DNA of 64,000 nt. Source: Panacagrimonas sp963975245. Lineage in GTDB: Bacteria; Pseudomonadota; Gammaproteobacteria; Nevskiales; Nevskiaceae. Positions 43,224-51,870 of the stretch are shown piece after piece. A program made the position numbers and the translations under genes. The notes under the pieces were generated by a model, which was not told the DNA's origin, did not search any database, and saw nothing but the letters and a program-made list of their open reading frames with translations. The DNA is taken from contig CAXBFJ010000002.1 of assembly GCA_963975245.1 (NCBI GenBank), forward strand, positions 186,001 to 250,000, given 5' to 3'. Position 1 is the stretch's first letter. Each line of letters opens with the position of its first letter.

Positions 43224-44363
43224 TCAGGGTGTCTGCGGCAGGCTTGGCGCCTGCCGCTGAAAAATGTCTTCTGCCTGTGCGGCAGGAGGCTCCGCCGGTG
43301 TTCCAATCTCCGCCCGCATGCGCGGCAGATATTCGGGGTAATCGCGTTGGATCATGTGCACCACGGCTTCACGGACGCGACAGCGCAGATCCCAGGTTTG
43401 CGGCGCGTCGGGGGCCGTGACGAGACCGCGAATCTGCAAGGCGCGATCTGAACTGTCGGTCACCTGGACGATGGCCAGTCGGCCGTCCCACTCCGGCGCG
43501 GACTCGCACACGCGCTGTACTTCGTCGCGAATCGGTTGCAGCGGCATGCGGTAATCCACCCACCAGTAGACGGATCCGATCAGCTTGGAATTGGCGCGGG
43601 TCCAGTTCTGGAATGGATGATCGATAAACCACTGCAGCGGCAGGACCAGCCGTCGCTCGTCCCAGATGCGGATCACCACATAGGTGGACTTGATTTCCTC
43701 CACCCATCCCCATTCGCCCTCCACGATTACCACATCTTCCAGGCGAATCGGCTGAGTCAGCGCGATTTGCACGCCGGCGAGCAGGTTGGACAGCACCGGT
43801 CGCGCGGCAAAACCAAGAATCAGTCCGGCCACACCAGCAGATGCGAGCAAATTGGCACCAAACTGCCGAATACCGGGAAATGTCATCAAGGCAGAACCCA
43901 GGCCGACGACCACCACCGCAAAAATCACCAGCCGGGTGAACATCTGCGCCTGCGTGTAGACACGACGTGCGCGCGCTTCGCCGCGCCTGCTCTCCGGTTC
44001 AGTGGCGCGCAGGATGTGATCGCCCAGCCCGCGCGCGAAGCCGGTTCCTGCAAACGTGACGGCCAGGATCAAGAGCAGAATGGTGAGATGCCGCACTACT
44101 CCGATCCAGGCGATGTCGTCTTCGGCGGCTTCCCAGCAGATCAGCAGTGCCAGCAGGGGCCAGACCACGGCCATCGGGCGTCTTGCGCGAATCATCACCG
44201 AATACGTCAGGCTGCTTGAAGGCAACAGGCGCCGTCCCACGATATAGATTAGTTGCCCCAGCAAGGCTGCGGCCAGGGCAATGCCCAGTGCGGTGACGGC
44301 GGTGCTCAGACCGGGACGCGTGCCCCAGTCCAGCCACTGTGAAAGCAGAAGCTCAAGATTCAT
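43224..44363 (-). CDS. MscS-family mechanosensitive ion channel
   Basis: 379 residues from the ATG at 44363. Four or so N-terminal membrane helices, then the pore-lining and beta-domain segment NLLASAGVAGLILGFAARPVLSNLLAGVQIALTQPIRLEDVVIVEGEWGWVEEI, typical of MscS/YnaI. It ends in an Ala/Pro/Gln-rich tail. Expected to be a tension-gated channel. Separate from MscL at 26.1 kb. Confidence 0.92.
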   Translation of the reverse strand: MNLELLLSQWLDWGTRPGLSTAVTALGIALAAALLGQLIYIVGRRLLPSSSLTYSVMIRARRPMAVVWPLLALLICWEAAEDDIAWIGVVRHLTILLLILAVTFAGTGFARGLGDHILRATEPESRRGEARARRVYTQAQMFTRLVIFAVVVVGLGSALMTFPGIRQFGANLLASAGVAGLILGFAARPVLSNLLAGVQIALTQPIRLEDVVIVEGEWGWVEEIKSTYVVIRIWDERRLVLPLQWFIDHPFQNWTRANSKLIGSVYWWVDYRMPLQPIRDEVQRVCESAPEWDGRLAIVQVTDSSDRALQIRGLVTAPDAPQTWDLRCRVREAVVHMIQRDYPEYLPRMRAEIGTPAEPPAAQAEDIFQRQAPSLPQTP

Positions 44364-44500
44364 CGACAAAGCATTACATGACGCGGGGTATCTCAACAGC
44401 GCCCATTTTCGGCAAACTAGGCACCAGCGGTTTGAATCGGATCATCTATCTGATTCTGCATCTCCTTTATCTTGTGTGCTGATTGACCAACCCTCACGGA

Positions 44501-45376
44501 ATGACATTTCTATTGCGCGGCTTGCTCGTTGTACTCGGACATATGCCGCTTCTGGTTCTGCATGGTCTGGGCGCCATGCTCGGCAATCTTCTGTGGCTGA
44601 TCCCCAATACGCGCAAGCGCATCGCGCTTCGACATCTGGAGCTGTGCCTGCCTGAACTGCGCGAGGACGAGCGGCGCGAGATTGCTCGTCAGTCCTTACT
44701 GCATCTGGTGAAGGCACTGCTCGAAGCACCTGCGATCTGGTTTGGTCCTCGCGCCCGCGTTGAGCGCTGGATTCAGGACGATGAAGCCGTGCGCCGAATG
44801 CAGGCACTGAGCGCTGACGGCGGCAAGATTCTGCTCTGTCCGCATATTGGTTCGTGGGAACTCACCGGAATGTTCTGTTCGCAACTGGGCCCGTTGACCA
44901 CCTTGTACAAGCCGCAGAAGGGCGCCATCGATGCCTTGATTCTGGAAGGGCGAAAGCGCTTTGGAGCAAGCCTGGTGCCCACTACCGGTGGCGGTGTTCG
45001 CGCTTTGCTCGGGGCCCTGCGCAAGGGCGAGATGATTGGCGTCCTGCCGGATCAGGATCCGCCGCATGGCGCAGGTGTGTTTGCGCCATTGTTTGGAATT
45101 CCGGCGCACACCACGGAACTGGTGAGCAAGCTGGCGTCACGTACGCAGGCGCCGGTGGTTTTCTGTTACGCCGAACGTCTGCCCTGGGCACGCGGCTTCA
45201 AGTTTCACGTCGTGCCGTTGGGTACGCGTGAGATTGCCGATGCGGCAGAGGGTGCGGCAGCGCTCAATCGCGGCATCGAATCCGTGTTGACCCACCTGCC
45301 GGAGCAGTACTGGTGGAGTTACAAGCGCTTTCGACGTCTGCCGGCTGGCGTGCTCAGCCCTTATCGGCGCAAATAG
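44501..45376 (+). CDS. LpxL/HtrB-type lipid A acyltransferase
   Basis: 291 residues from the ATG at 44501 (a TTG at 44483 is also in frame). N-terminal membrane helix, then the HX4(D/E) active site as HIGSWE, the YKPQK segment and LPDQDPPHGAGVFAPLFG. Transfers a secondary acyl chain to lipid A or a related acceptor, using acyl-ACP, at the inner membrane. It is a single gene, so which acyl position it serves is open. Confidence 0.9.
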   Translation: MTFLLRGLLVVLGHMPLLVLHGLGAMLGNLLWLIPNTRKRIALRHLELCLPELREDERREIARQSLLHLVKALLEAPAIWFGPRARVERWIQDDEAVRRMQALSADGGKILLCPHIGSWELTGMFCSQLGPLTTLYKPQKGAIDALILEGRKRFGASLVPTTGGGVRALLGALRKGEMIGVLPDQDPPHGAGVFAPLFGIPAHTTELVSKLASRTQAPVVFCYAERLPWARGFKFHVVPLGTREIADAAEGAAALNRGIESVLTHLPEQYWWSYKRFRRLPAGVLSPYRRK

Positions 45377-45391
45377 ATCGGGCGGCAGGCG

Positions 45392-45413
45392 CGTTCCCTT
45401 TATTTGGGGAACG
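45392..45413. repeat. Inverted repeat between convergent lpxL-like and TetR genes
   Basis: CGTTCCC and GGGAACG arms around an AT-rich loop. It includes the TetR stop codon and may act as a weak bidirectional terminator. Confidence 0.5.
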
Positions 45414-46125
45414 TGAACTTCACGTCTGCCACCAACTGCGGCGCTTCTTCTGCAATGGCGCCCCAGAACAGCAACAGGATGAATCGCTCTGCCCGTAGCT
45501 TGATCTGATCGCGCTGCTCCGGATTTTCCAGGTAGTCCATCGAGAAGAATGTCATCTGGCGAATGACGACCAACGAGATTTCTTCCACTGTCTCTCGTCG
45601 GACCATGGGCAGTTCCAGTACGCCCAGAACGTCTTCGGCCATGTCTTGTGCAATACCGTCGAGCAAATTGCGTAGAGCCTTGCGCAGAACCGGACTGGTG
45701 CCATGGAGTTCGCGGATGCCGACGACGTAGCTCGCTTCATGTTCGGTCGCAAAATCCAAGACCAGCCCAATGGACTCGCTGATGATGCTCTGGGCTTCTC
45801 GGAGCAATTCCGTGGGATTGTCGGTATTGGAAAGGCGCAGACCTTTTGCTGCGGGCATGAGCCTGCGTTCGCGCAGGCCCTTGCGCAACTTGGTGCCCAG
45901 CTCGTCGAGCATGGCGACGCCGAGTTCATCGAAGTCTTTGAAGTGGCGGTAGAAGGTATTCGGGTTCAGGCCAGCCTGCCGTGCGACTTCGCGCAGACCT
46001 AGCGAAGCCAGGCTCTTGGTAGTTCCTGCCAGCTCCAGTGCGGCATCCATGAGCTTCTGACGGCCAGTCGCAGCGGGCGGTTTAGCCGCCTTTTTTCCTT
46101 GAATAACGTCTTTAATTTTAGACAT
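45400..46125 (-). CDS. TetR-family regulator, FabR-like
   Basis: 241 residues from the ATG at 46125 (a GTG three codons upstream is also possible). The helix-turn-helix SLGLREVARQAG plus TFYRHFKDFDELG is strikingly close to the DesT-like protein at 21932, but the ligand domain differs and the protein is longer at both ends. Divergent from the PF10118-SDR-ferritin-like-FMO genes; two GTNNAC-N4-GTNNAC palindromes lie between. Likely a repressor responding to an acyl-CoA or similar lipid ligand; the ligand is inferred only. Confidence 0.9.
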   Translation of the reverse strand: MSKIKDVIQGKKAAKPPAATGRQKLMDAALELAGTTKSLASLGLREVARQAGLNPNTFYRHFKDFDELGVAMLDELGTKLRKGLRERRLMPAAKGLRLSNTDNPTELLREAQSIISESIGLVLDFATEHEASYVVGIRELHGTSPVLRKALRNLLDGIAQDMAEDVLGVLELPMVRRETVEEISLVVIRQMTFFSMDYLENPEQRDQIKLRAERFILLLFWGAIAEEAPQLVADVKFTFPK

Positions 46126-46170
46126 ATCAGGCACTTGGTATTGTTACATCGTTCAATGTCACAGACGGTG

Positions 46171-46200
46171 TTGACGCCATAGTAGACACTCGTCTACATT
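46171..46200 (+). promoter_or_regulatory. Sigma70-like promoter of the PF10118-FMO gene cluster
   Basis: TTGACG (46171-46176), an 18-base spacer and TACATT (46195-46200). The spacer contains most of the first operator palindrome. The ATG of the first gene is 53 bases downstream of the -10 box. Confidence 0.6.
46182..46197. promoter_or_regulatory. Operator-like palindrome 1 (GTAGAC-ACTC-GTCTAC)
   Basis: Perfect 6-bp arms with a 4-base spacer, sitting between the -35 and -10 boxes. Same GTNNAC-N4-GTNNAC form as the des operators. Confidence 0.7.
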
Positions 46201-46204
46201 GCCG

Positions 46205-46220
46205 GTAGACGATTGTATAC
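46205..46220. promoter_or_regulatory. Operator-like palindrome 2 (GTAGAC-GATT-GTATAC)
   Basis: Near-perfect copy of the first palindrome, 23 bases downstream centre to centre, at the expected transcription start. One arm mismatch. Confidence 0.65.
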
Positions 46221-46252
46221 CTAAAGGGCGCGTCCGCCCCAGGAGACTAAAG

Positions 46253-47155
46253 ATGAGTACTGCCAAAGCCGTCAATTCTGCCCGCAACGCGAAGTCCGAA
46301 TCTGTCATGCCGACCCGACGAGATCTCAAGTTTGATCTGCCTGAAGATCGTGTCCAGGACTGGATAGGTGACGGCAGCGTGCACTTCACGCATCTGATGA
46401 ACACCATGTCACTGGTCATTCCGGTCGGCGAGCGCTTCTTCATTGACGCCGTGCGCCATTATCGTGATCAGCTTCAGGATCCTGAGCTGAAGAAAGCGGC
46501 AACGGCCTTTATTGGTCAGGAAGCCATGCATGGCCGCGAGCACGACGAGTACAACGCGGTCATGTTCAAGCATCTGCCGTCGGCCGCCGTGTTTGAACGC
46601 AGGGTCAAGGCCTTGCTGGACTTCGGGCAGAACAATTTTTCAAAGTCCTTCAACCTGTCCACGACGATTGCCCTTGAGCACCTGACTGCGATCATGGCCA
46701 ATGGCCTGCTCAGTGATGATCGGGTCACGGAAAATGCCGAAGACGGCTATCACGCCTTGTGGCGCTGGCATGCGCTGGAAGAAACCGAGCACAAGGGCGT
46801 GGCTTATGACGTCTGGGAAGCAACCCAGGGCAAGGGCGTTGCCGCTTACGCCACCCGGTCATTTGGATTGGTCATGGCCACCGCAATTTTCTGGGGCATG
46901 ACCTTGCCGGCCTTCTTCAGTTTTGTGGCCCGCGAAGGCAAGCTGCGTGATCTCAAGGGCTGGCGCTCGTTCTACAAGATGGCCATTGGCGAAGTCGGCT
47001 TCCTGCGCAAGATGGTGCGTCCGTGGTTTGACTACTTCCGGCCGGGCTTCCATCCCTGGAATGAGGACAACAGCCACTATCTGGAAGGCATAGAAGCGTT
47101 TAGCGCACCTTATGCGCCGCGCAAGACGCCGCTTGCAGCCACGGCGGCGGCCTGA
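46253..47155 (+). CDS. PF10118 'metal-dependent hydrolase' protein with diiron signature
   Basis: 300 residues from the ATG with AGGAGA upstream. It matches the family annotated as predicted metal-dependent hydrolase. The ligand pattern is that of a ferritin-like diiron protein: Glu60 in PVGERFF, ExxH at 90-93 (QEAMHGREH), Glu142 in ALEHLTA, and ExxH at 177-180 (EETEH). A hydrophobic segment at 204-225 suggests membrane association. First of four genes behind the operator region; a gap of only 11 bases separates it from the SDR. Diiron oxygenase activity is inferred from the residues; the family has no well-established reaction that I know. Confidence 0.85.
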   Translation: MSTAKAVNSARNAKSESVMPTRRDLKFDLPEDRVQDWIGDGSVHFTHLMNTMSLVIPVGERFFIDAVRHYRDQLQDPELKKAATAFIGQEAMHGREHDEYNAVMFKHLPSAAVFERRVKALLDFGQNNFSKSFNLSTTIALEHLTAIMANGLLSDDRVTENAEDGYHALWRWHALEETEHKGVAYDVWEATQGKGVAAYATRSFGLVMATAIFWGMTLPAFFSFVAREGKLRDLKGWRSFYKMAIGEVGFLRKMVRPWFDYFRPGFHPWNEDNSHYLEGIEAFSAPYAPRKTPLAATAAA

Positions 47156-47166
47156 AGGTGGCCTTC

Positions 47167-47994
47167 ATGAGCAAGTCCAGGCTCACGTCCAATGCAGCGG
47201 CGGTGGTCACTGGCGCAGGTAGTGGAATTGGCCGCGAGTTCGCACTTGAACTCGCACGTCGTGGCGGGCGGGTGGTCTGTGCGGACATCAAGCTCGAGGC
47301 TGCGCAGGAAACGGTCGACATGATCCAGGCACTTGGGGCGCAAGCCATAGCTGTGGCCTGTGATGTGTCGAAAATTTCTGAAGTACAAGCACTGGCTGTA
47401 TCGGCAGAAGACTGGCTCGGCACAGCAGTGGAGGTGGTGATTAACAACGCCGGAGTCGGTGCTGGTGGCTCTGTCGTTGGCGAAACGCCCATGAAGGATT
47501 GGAAGTGGGTATTGGGCGTCAACCTCTGGGGCGTGATCCACGGCTGTCATGTTTTTGCACCGCTGCTGCGTGAAAGTGGTCGCGGCGGCATCATCAATGT
47601 GGGTTCTACCGCGAGCTTTGCGGCGGCGCCGACCATGGGGCCTTACAACGTCAGCAAGGCTGCGGTGCTGGCGCTGACCGAAACGCTGGCCGCCGAGATG
47701 GCAGGCACGGATATCCGCGTCACCGCCCTGTGCCCGACCTTCGTCAAAACCAATATCGTGCGCGATGGCCGCATAGAGGGTGCCGGAGCAGGCTTCGCAC
47801 AGAAGGTCATGAAATGGTCCGGCATTCCCGCTGACGGCGTCGCACGCCAGACGCTCAATGCGCTGGACAAGGGCCAGCTTTATGTCCTGCCCCAGCTGGA
47901 TGCGCGAACCATCTGGCGCGCCAAGCGACTTTCGCCGTCCCTGTATGCGCGCGGCGCAGGCTTGCTCGGACGGTTAATGGCCGCCAGAGCCTGA
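47167..47994 (+). CDS. Short-chain dehydrogenase/reductase
   Basis: 275 residues from the ATG at 47167 (AAGGTGG upstream). Classical SDR: cofactor loop TGAGSGIG, NNAG (VINNAGVGAGG), catalytic Ser in NVGSTASF and YNVSK. It likely oxidises or reduces an alcohol or ketone with NAD(P). Position between two diiron-type proteins and upstream of an FMO suggests it handles an oxidised lipid intermediate. Confidence 0.93.
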   Translation: MSKSRLTSNAAAVVTGAGSGIGREFALELARRGGRVVCADIKLEAAQETVDMIQALGAQAIAVACDVSKISEVQALAVSAEDWLGTAVEVVINNAGVGAGGSVVGETPMKDWKWVLGVNLWGVIHGCHVFAPLLRESGRGGIINVGSTASFAAAPTMGPYNVSKAAVLALTETLAAEMAGTDIRVTALCPTFVKTNIVRDGRIEGAGAGFAQKVMKWSGIPADGVARQTLNALDKGQLYVLPQLDARTIWRAKRLSPSLYARGAGLLGRLMAARA

Positions 47995-48025
47995 GCCAGA
48001 ATCAAAATCAAACGAGGAGAACGCC

Positions 48026-48952
48026 ATGCAGATGGATCTCAACTGGATGCTCGGCAAGATGAAATCCAGCCAGTGGGCACTGGCCGATATTGACTGGGAT
48101 GCCCCGGGCGCAGAGCTGGTCACGCAGGACCCAGAGCTGTATCCCAAGCTGAAAGTGTTCATGGCCGATCTGATGTGGATCGAGCATGTTGGCGCGCGCG
48201 GTTTTGCTGCCATGGCCAAGAAAGCGCCGAACGAGACGCTGCGCGAAATCTATCGCTACTTCCATGCAGAGGAACAGCGGCACGCCAATGCCGAGATGGC
48301 TCTGATGAAACGCTGGGGCATGCTCGACGGCGACGAAATTCCAGAACCCAATATCAACCTGCGACTGGTCATTGACTGGCTGGATACGCAGAGCGATGAC
48401 ATGCCGCTGGAAGTGCTGGGATCAGTGATTCCCATGCTCGAAATTGCACTCGACGGCGCCCTGTGCAAGTTCCTGCTGGACACGGTGAAGGACCCGGTCT
48501 GTCACGAAGTCTTTGCCAAGATCAATGCTGACGAAGCACGCCATCTGGGTGTGGGTTTTCATGTGCTGGAGATGCTCGGCCATGGGCCGATGTATCGCCA
48601 TGTGCTCAAGACCGCGGCCACCTGGTCCAATCCCAAACTGATACTGGGCGTGCTGGCCTATCTGCCGCTGCTCAACCGCATGCGCGACAACATCGTCGAG
48701 TTGGGCCTGAAGGAAGAGCGCCTGTACGAGGCGATGAGCAAGTTTGAACGGATTGGCGGAACCCCAATGGGTCGGCGAAATCCCTGGTATCAGATCATTT
48801 CCCGGCACGCCAAGATTGTGATGGACCGCAGCATTGCGCCCTATCACGGTCCAGTTGATGCATTGGTGAAGCTCAGCAACAAGTATCCGAAGCGATTGCT
48901 GCGTCCCATTCCAACCTGGGTCAAGGGCCTGACCTGGAAGCCGGCGGCCTGA
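48026..48952 (+). CDS. Ferritin-like diiron protein, function unknown
   Basis: 308 residues with a strong GAGGAGA ribosome site. Four-helix-bundle diiron ligands: Glu53 (MWIEHVG), ExxH at 83-86 (EEQRH), Glu139 (PMLEIAL) and ExxH at 170-173 (DEARHLG). The C-terminal 90 residues form an additional basic, partly hydrophobic region (LAYLPLLNRM). Not a storage ferritin by length. Likely an oxygenase, desaturase or aldehyde-processing diiron enzyme; no substrate can be assigned. Confidence 0.85.
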   Translation: MQMDLNWMLGKMKSSQWALADIDWDAPGAELVTQDPELYPKLKVFMADLMWIEHVGARGFAAMAKKAPNETLREIYRYFHAEEQRHANAEMALMKRWGMLDGDEIPEPNINLRLVIDWLDTQSDDMPLEVLGSVIPMLEIALDGALCKFLLDTVKDPVCHEVFAKINADEARHLGVGFHVLEMLGHGPMYRHVLKTAATWSNPKLILGVLAYLPLLNRMRDNIVELGLKEERLYEAMSKFERIGGTPMGRRNPWYQIISRHAKIVMDRSIAPYHGPVDALVKLSNKYPKRLLRPIPTWVKGLTWKPAA

Positions 48953-49052
48953 CAACAGCCCGGACCGCGAAACAGTCTGGTCCGCGCCTCAACTCTCCTG
49001 ACATCTCCAGCGCTGGCCCTGAGCCGGGCGGCGCCTGCTCCGAGGTATTGCC

Positions 49053-50564
49053 ATGAACGACCTGACCATCCCCGATATCAAGCGTCCTCGCCAAAGTCAT
49101 TCCGCGAGCCGTGTTCACGACGTTCTGATCGTGGGCGCAGGATTTGCCGGTTTGGGCAGCGCGATTCGGCTGCAACAATCCGGTGTCAGAGACATCCTCA
49201 TTCTGGAACGAGGCTCGGAAGTCGGCGGCACCTGGCGTGATAACCAATACCCCGGCGCCGCCTGTGACATTCCGTCCAACCTGTATTCCTACTCGTTTGC
49301 ACAGAACCCGCAGTGGTCGCGCGGCTTTTCCGGCGCCGCAGAAATTCTGGGCTATGTGCATCACCTGGTAGCGCGTTTTGATCTGCATCGCCTGATCGAG
49401 TTCAACCGAAACGTCACCTCCATGAGTTTCGATGAAGACAGTGGCCTGTGGACGGTCAGCACCGAACAGGGCGAACCCCTCCGGGCGCGCAATGTGGTGA
49501 TGGGGCAGGGGCCCTTGTCCAACGCCAGCTTTCCCAATATTTCAGGGATCGAGGATTACAAGGGCAAGAAGATCCACAGCGCCCGATGGGACCATGACTA
49601 TGATTTTCGCGGCAAGCGTGTCGCGGTGGTGGGTACCGGTGCCAGCGCGATACAGATCGTTCCGGAACTGGTTAAGCAGGCGGCAACGGTGAAGGTGTTC
49701 CAGCGCACACCCGCCTGGGTCATGCCACGTCCGGATTACGTTTCGCCAGAGTGGAGCAAGTCGCTCTTCAGCAAGTTTCCGCTCAGTCAGACAGCGTTCC
49801 GTGAACTGTTGTACTGGGTGCACGAATCCATGGCGGTTGGCGTGGTATGGACCACGCCGGTGACGCGCCTGTTCGAGCGTCTGGGGCGCGCCTATCTCAA
49901 GTCGCAGGTCAAGGATGCCTGGCTGCGGCGTCAGCTGACGCCCGAGTACCGGTTGGGGTGCAAACGCATCCTGGTTTCAAATGACTGGTATTCAAGCTTG
50001 CAGAAAGACAACTGCGAACTCATAACCTGGCCGATTGCCAACCTTGCCGCAGACGGTATCCGCACGGTCGAAGGTATTGAACACCAGGTGGACTGCATCG
50101 TCTTTGCCACCGGGTTTGAAGTATCCAAGTCCGGCGCGCCGTTCCCCGTCACGGGCCTGAATGACCGCTCGCTTGATGATGAGTGGTCGCGTGGAGCCAA
50201 GGCCTACAAGAGTGTCAGCGTCAGCGGGTATCCCAATCTGTACATGACCTTTGGTCCCAATTCCGGTCCCGGTCATAACTCTGCGCTGGTCTACATGGAG
50301 GCGCAGATTGATTACATCGTGAAGGGCGTCAAGGCGGTGCTGGAACCTGGGGTGAAATATCTGGATGTGCGCGATGACGTGCAGCATCGCCACAACCAAC
50401 GCATCCAGAAGCGACTGCAAAAGACCAACTGGAACTCGGGGTGCAGCAGCTGGTACCTCACCGAGGATGGTTTCAACGCCACGATGTTTCCGGGCCTTGC
50501 GACGCAGTTTCGAAATCAGATGGCGCACTTCCGGTTGAAGGATTATTCCGTCTCTCCGGGCTGA
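49053..50564 (+). CDS. Flavin-containing monooxygenase / Baeyer-Villiger type
   Basis: 503 residues. FAD loop GAGFAG (28-33), the BVMO/FMO fingerprint as YKGKKIHSARWD (169-180), and the NADPH loop GTGASA (194-199). The ending NWNSGCSSWYL is typical of the AlmA/mycobacterial MymA-like lineage. Inserts one oxygen atom into a ketone, alkane or other hydrophobic substrate. Last of the four genes; 100 bases after the ferritin-like gene, GAGG ribosome site. Confidence 0.93.
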   Translation: MNDLTIPDIKRPRQSHSASRVHDVLIVGAGFAGLGSAIRLQQSGVRDILILERGSEVGGTWRDNQYPGAACDIPSNLYSYSFAQNPQWSRGFSGAAEILGYVHHLVARFDLHRLIEFNRNVTSMSFDEDSGLWTVSTEQGEPLRARNVVMGQGPLSNASFPNISGIEDYKGKKIHSARWDHDYDFRGKRVAVVGTGASAIQIVPELVKQAATVKVFQRTPAWVMPRPDYVSPEWSKSLFSKFPLSQTAFRELLYWVHESMAVGVVWTTPVTRLFERLGRAYLKSQVKDAWLRRQLTPEYRLGCKRILVSNDWYSSLQKDNCELITWPIANLAADGIRTVEGIEHQVDCIVFATGFEVSKSGAPFPVTGLNDRSLDDEWSRGAKAYKSVSVSGYPNLYMTFGPNSGPGHNSALVYMEAQIDYIVKGVKAVLEPGVKYLDVRDDVQHRHNQRIQKRLQKTNWNSGCSSWYLTEDGFNATMFPGLATQFRNQMAHFRLKDYSVSPG

Positions 50565-50762
50565 GGCTCGCGGGTCACGCGGCGCGCTGCAGTCTGCGCA
50601 GGTTCAGTTTGGTGCGCATTCGCCTCAACCGGGCGCGGCGAACAAATTGCACAGAATGCGGGCCGAGGCGCACTACCGGGTCGTCAGGATGAAAATCTGG
50701 TCTCTGCAGCGCGTCAAATGTGATACCAAGGCGCCTTTCCTGTATCGGTACGTGTTCGGCTA

Positions 50763-51860
50763 ATGAAGGTATTTCACTGCAACAAGTGTCAGCAGCCCAT
50801 CTATTTTCAGAATAGTGTTTGTGTGAGCTGTGGCAGTACGCTGGCCTACTTGCCGGACATTGCCGATATGACCGCACTTGAGCCGGTGGGTGATGGCCAT
50901 TGGCGCCCGGTGTCAGGGCCCGCTGCCGGGGCGGTCTATACCTTGTGCAAGAACTACTCGGAGCAGGCGGTCTGCAATTGGGCCATCGGGCCATCAGAGT
51001 CCGTTCCCTATTGCCATGCTTGCAGGTTGACGGCGGTTATTCCCAACCTCGCGGTTCCCGGCAATCTGGAGGCCTGGCGCGCGCTGGAACTGGCCAAGCG
51101 GCGGTTGATCTACACGCTCGACAAACTCGGATTTCTGGTCACCAATCGAGAAGACGATCCAGAAGACGGTGTGGCCTACGAATTCCTGAGCGATACCGGC
51201 CCCACACCGGAAGAGCGTGCTTTCACCGGGCACGACAACGGTGTGATCACCATTAACGTTGCCGAAGCCGACGATGTTGAGCGCGAGCGGCGGCGCAAGA
51301 CCTTGCACGAGCCCTATCGCACCTTGCTCGGGCATTTCCGTCACGAAGTCGGGCACTACTATTGGAACCTGTTGATGCGTGATCCCACGCGATTGGCCGG
51401 TTTCCGCAAGTTGTTTGGTAACGAGCACCTGGATTATGGCGAGGCACTCGAGGCGCATTACGAAAATGGTGCGGACCCGGAATGGCAGTCCAGCTATGTC
51501 AGCGCCTATGCCAGCAGTCATCCCTGGGAGGATTGGGCCGAGACCTGGGCGCACTATCTGCACATGAGTGATGCGCTGGAGACGGCAGCCGACAGTGGGC
51601 TGCGAATCCCGGCGAGGCACGCTCCGGGGTCACGCAATCAAGCGGCAACTGATTTTGACGCGATGATTGAGGACTGGCTGACCCTGGCCAGCGTGTTGAA
51701 CAATCTCAGCCGCAGCCTGGGGCAGTCGGATGCTTACCCCTTTGTGCTGGCGCCGGCCGTCATCGAGAAGCTGCGTTTTGTTCACAGCTGTGTGCCAAAA
51801 CCCCTGAGTCTTCGCTCACGGATCGCTGTGAACGCGGAGCCGGTATTGTCGGCCCCTTGA
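50763..51860 (+). CDS. Putative zinc-binding metallopeptidase with N-terminal zinc ribbon
   Basis: 365 residues. Two-Cys pairs at 6/9 and 20/23 form a zinc ribbon; further Cys at 84/87 (CHAC). The peptidase core has H194EVGH198 followed by YYWNLL, and DWAETWAHYLHM supplies the third ligand region. Matches the family of zinc ribbon plus Mx-type peptidases (DUF4157-like in name, PF15887). Substrate unknown. The 198 bases between it and the FMO (50565-50762) contain nothing recognisable; no strong ribosome site. Confidence 0.88.
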   Translation: MKVFHCNKCQQPIYFQNSVCVSCGSTLAYLPDIADMTALEPVGDGHWRPVSGPAAGAVYTLCKNYSEQAVCNWAIGPSESVPYCHACRLTAVIPNLAVPGNLEAWRALELAKRRLIYTLDKLGFLVTNREDDPEDGVAYEFLSDTGPTPEERAFTGHDNGVITINVAEADDVERERRRKTLHEPYRTLLGHFRHEVGHYYWNLLMRDPTRLAGFRKLFGNEHLDYGEALEAHYENGADPEWQSSYVSAYASSHPWEDWAETWAHYLHMSDALETAADSGLRIPARHAPGSRNQAATDFDAMIEDWLTLASVLNNLSRSLGQSDAYPFVLAPAVIEKLRFVHSCVPKPLSLRSRIAVNAEPVLSAP

Positions 51861-51870
51861 GTTAGTCGTT

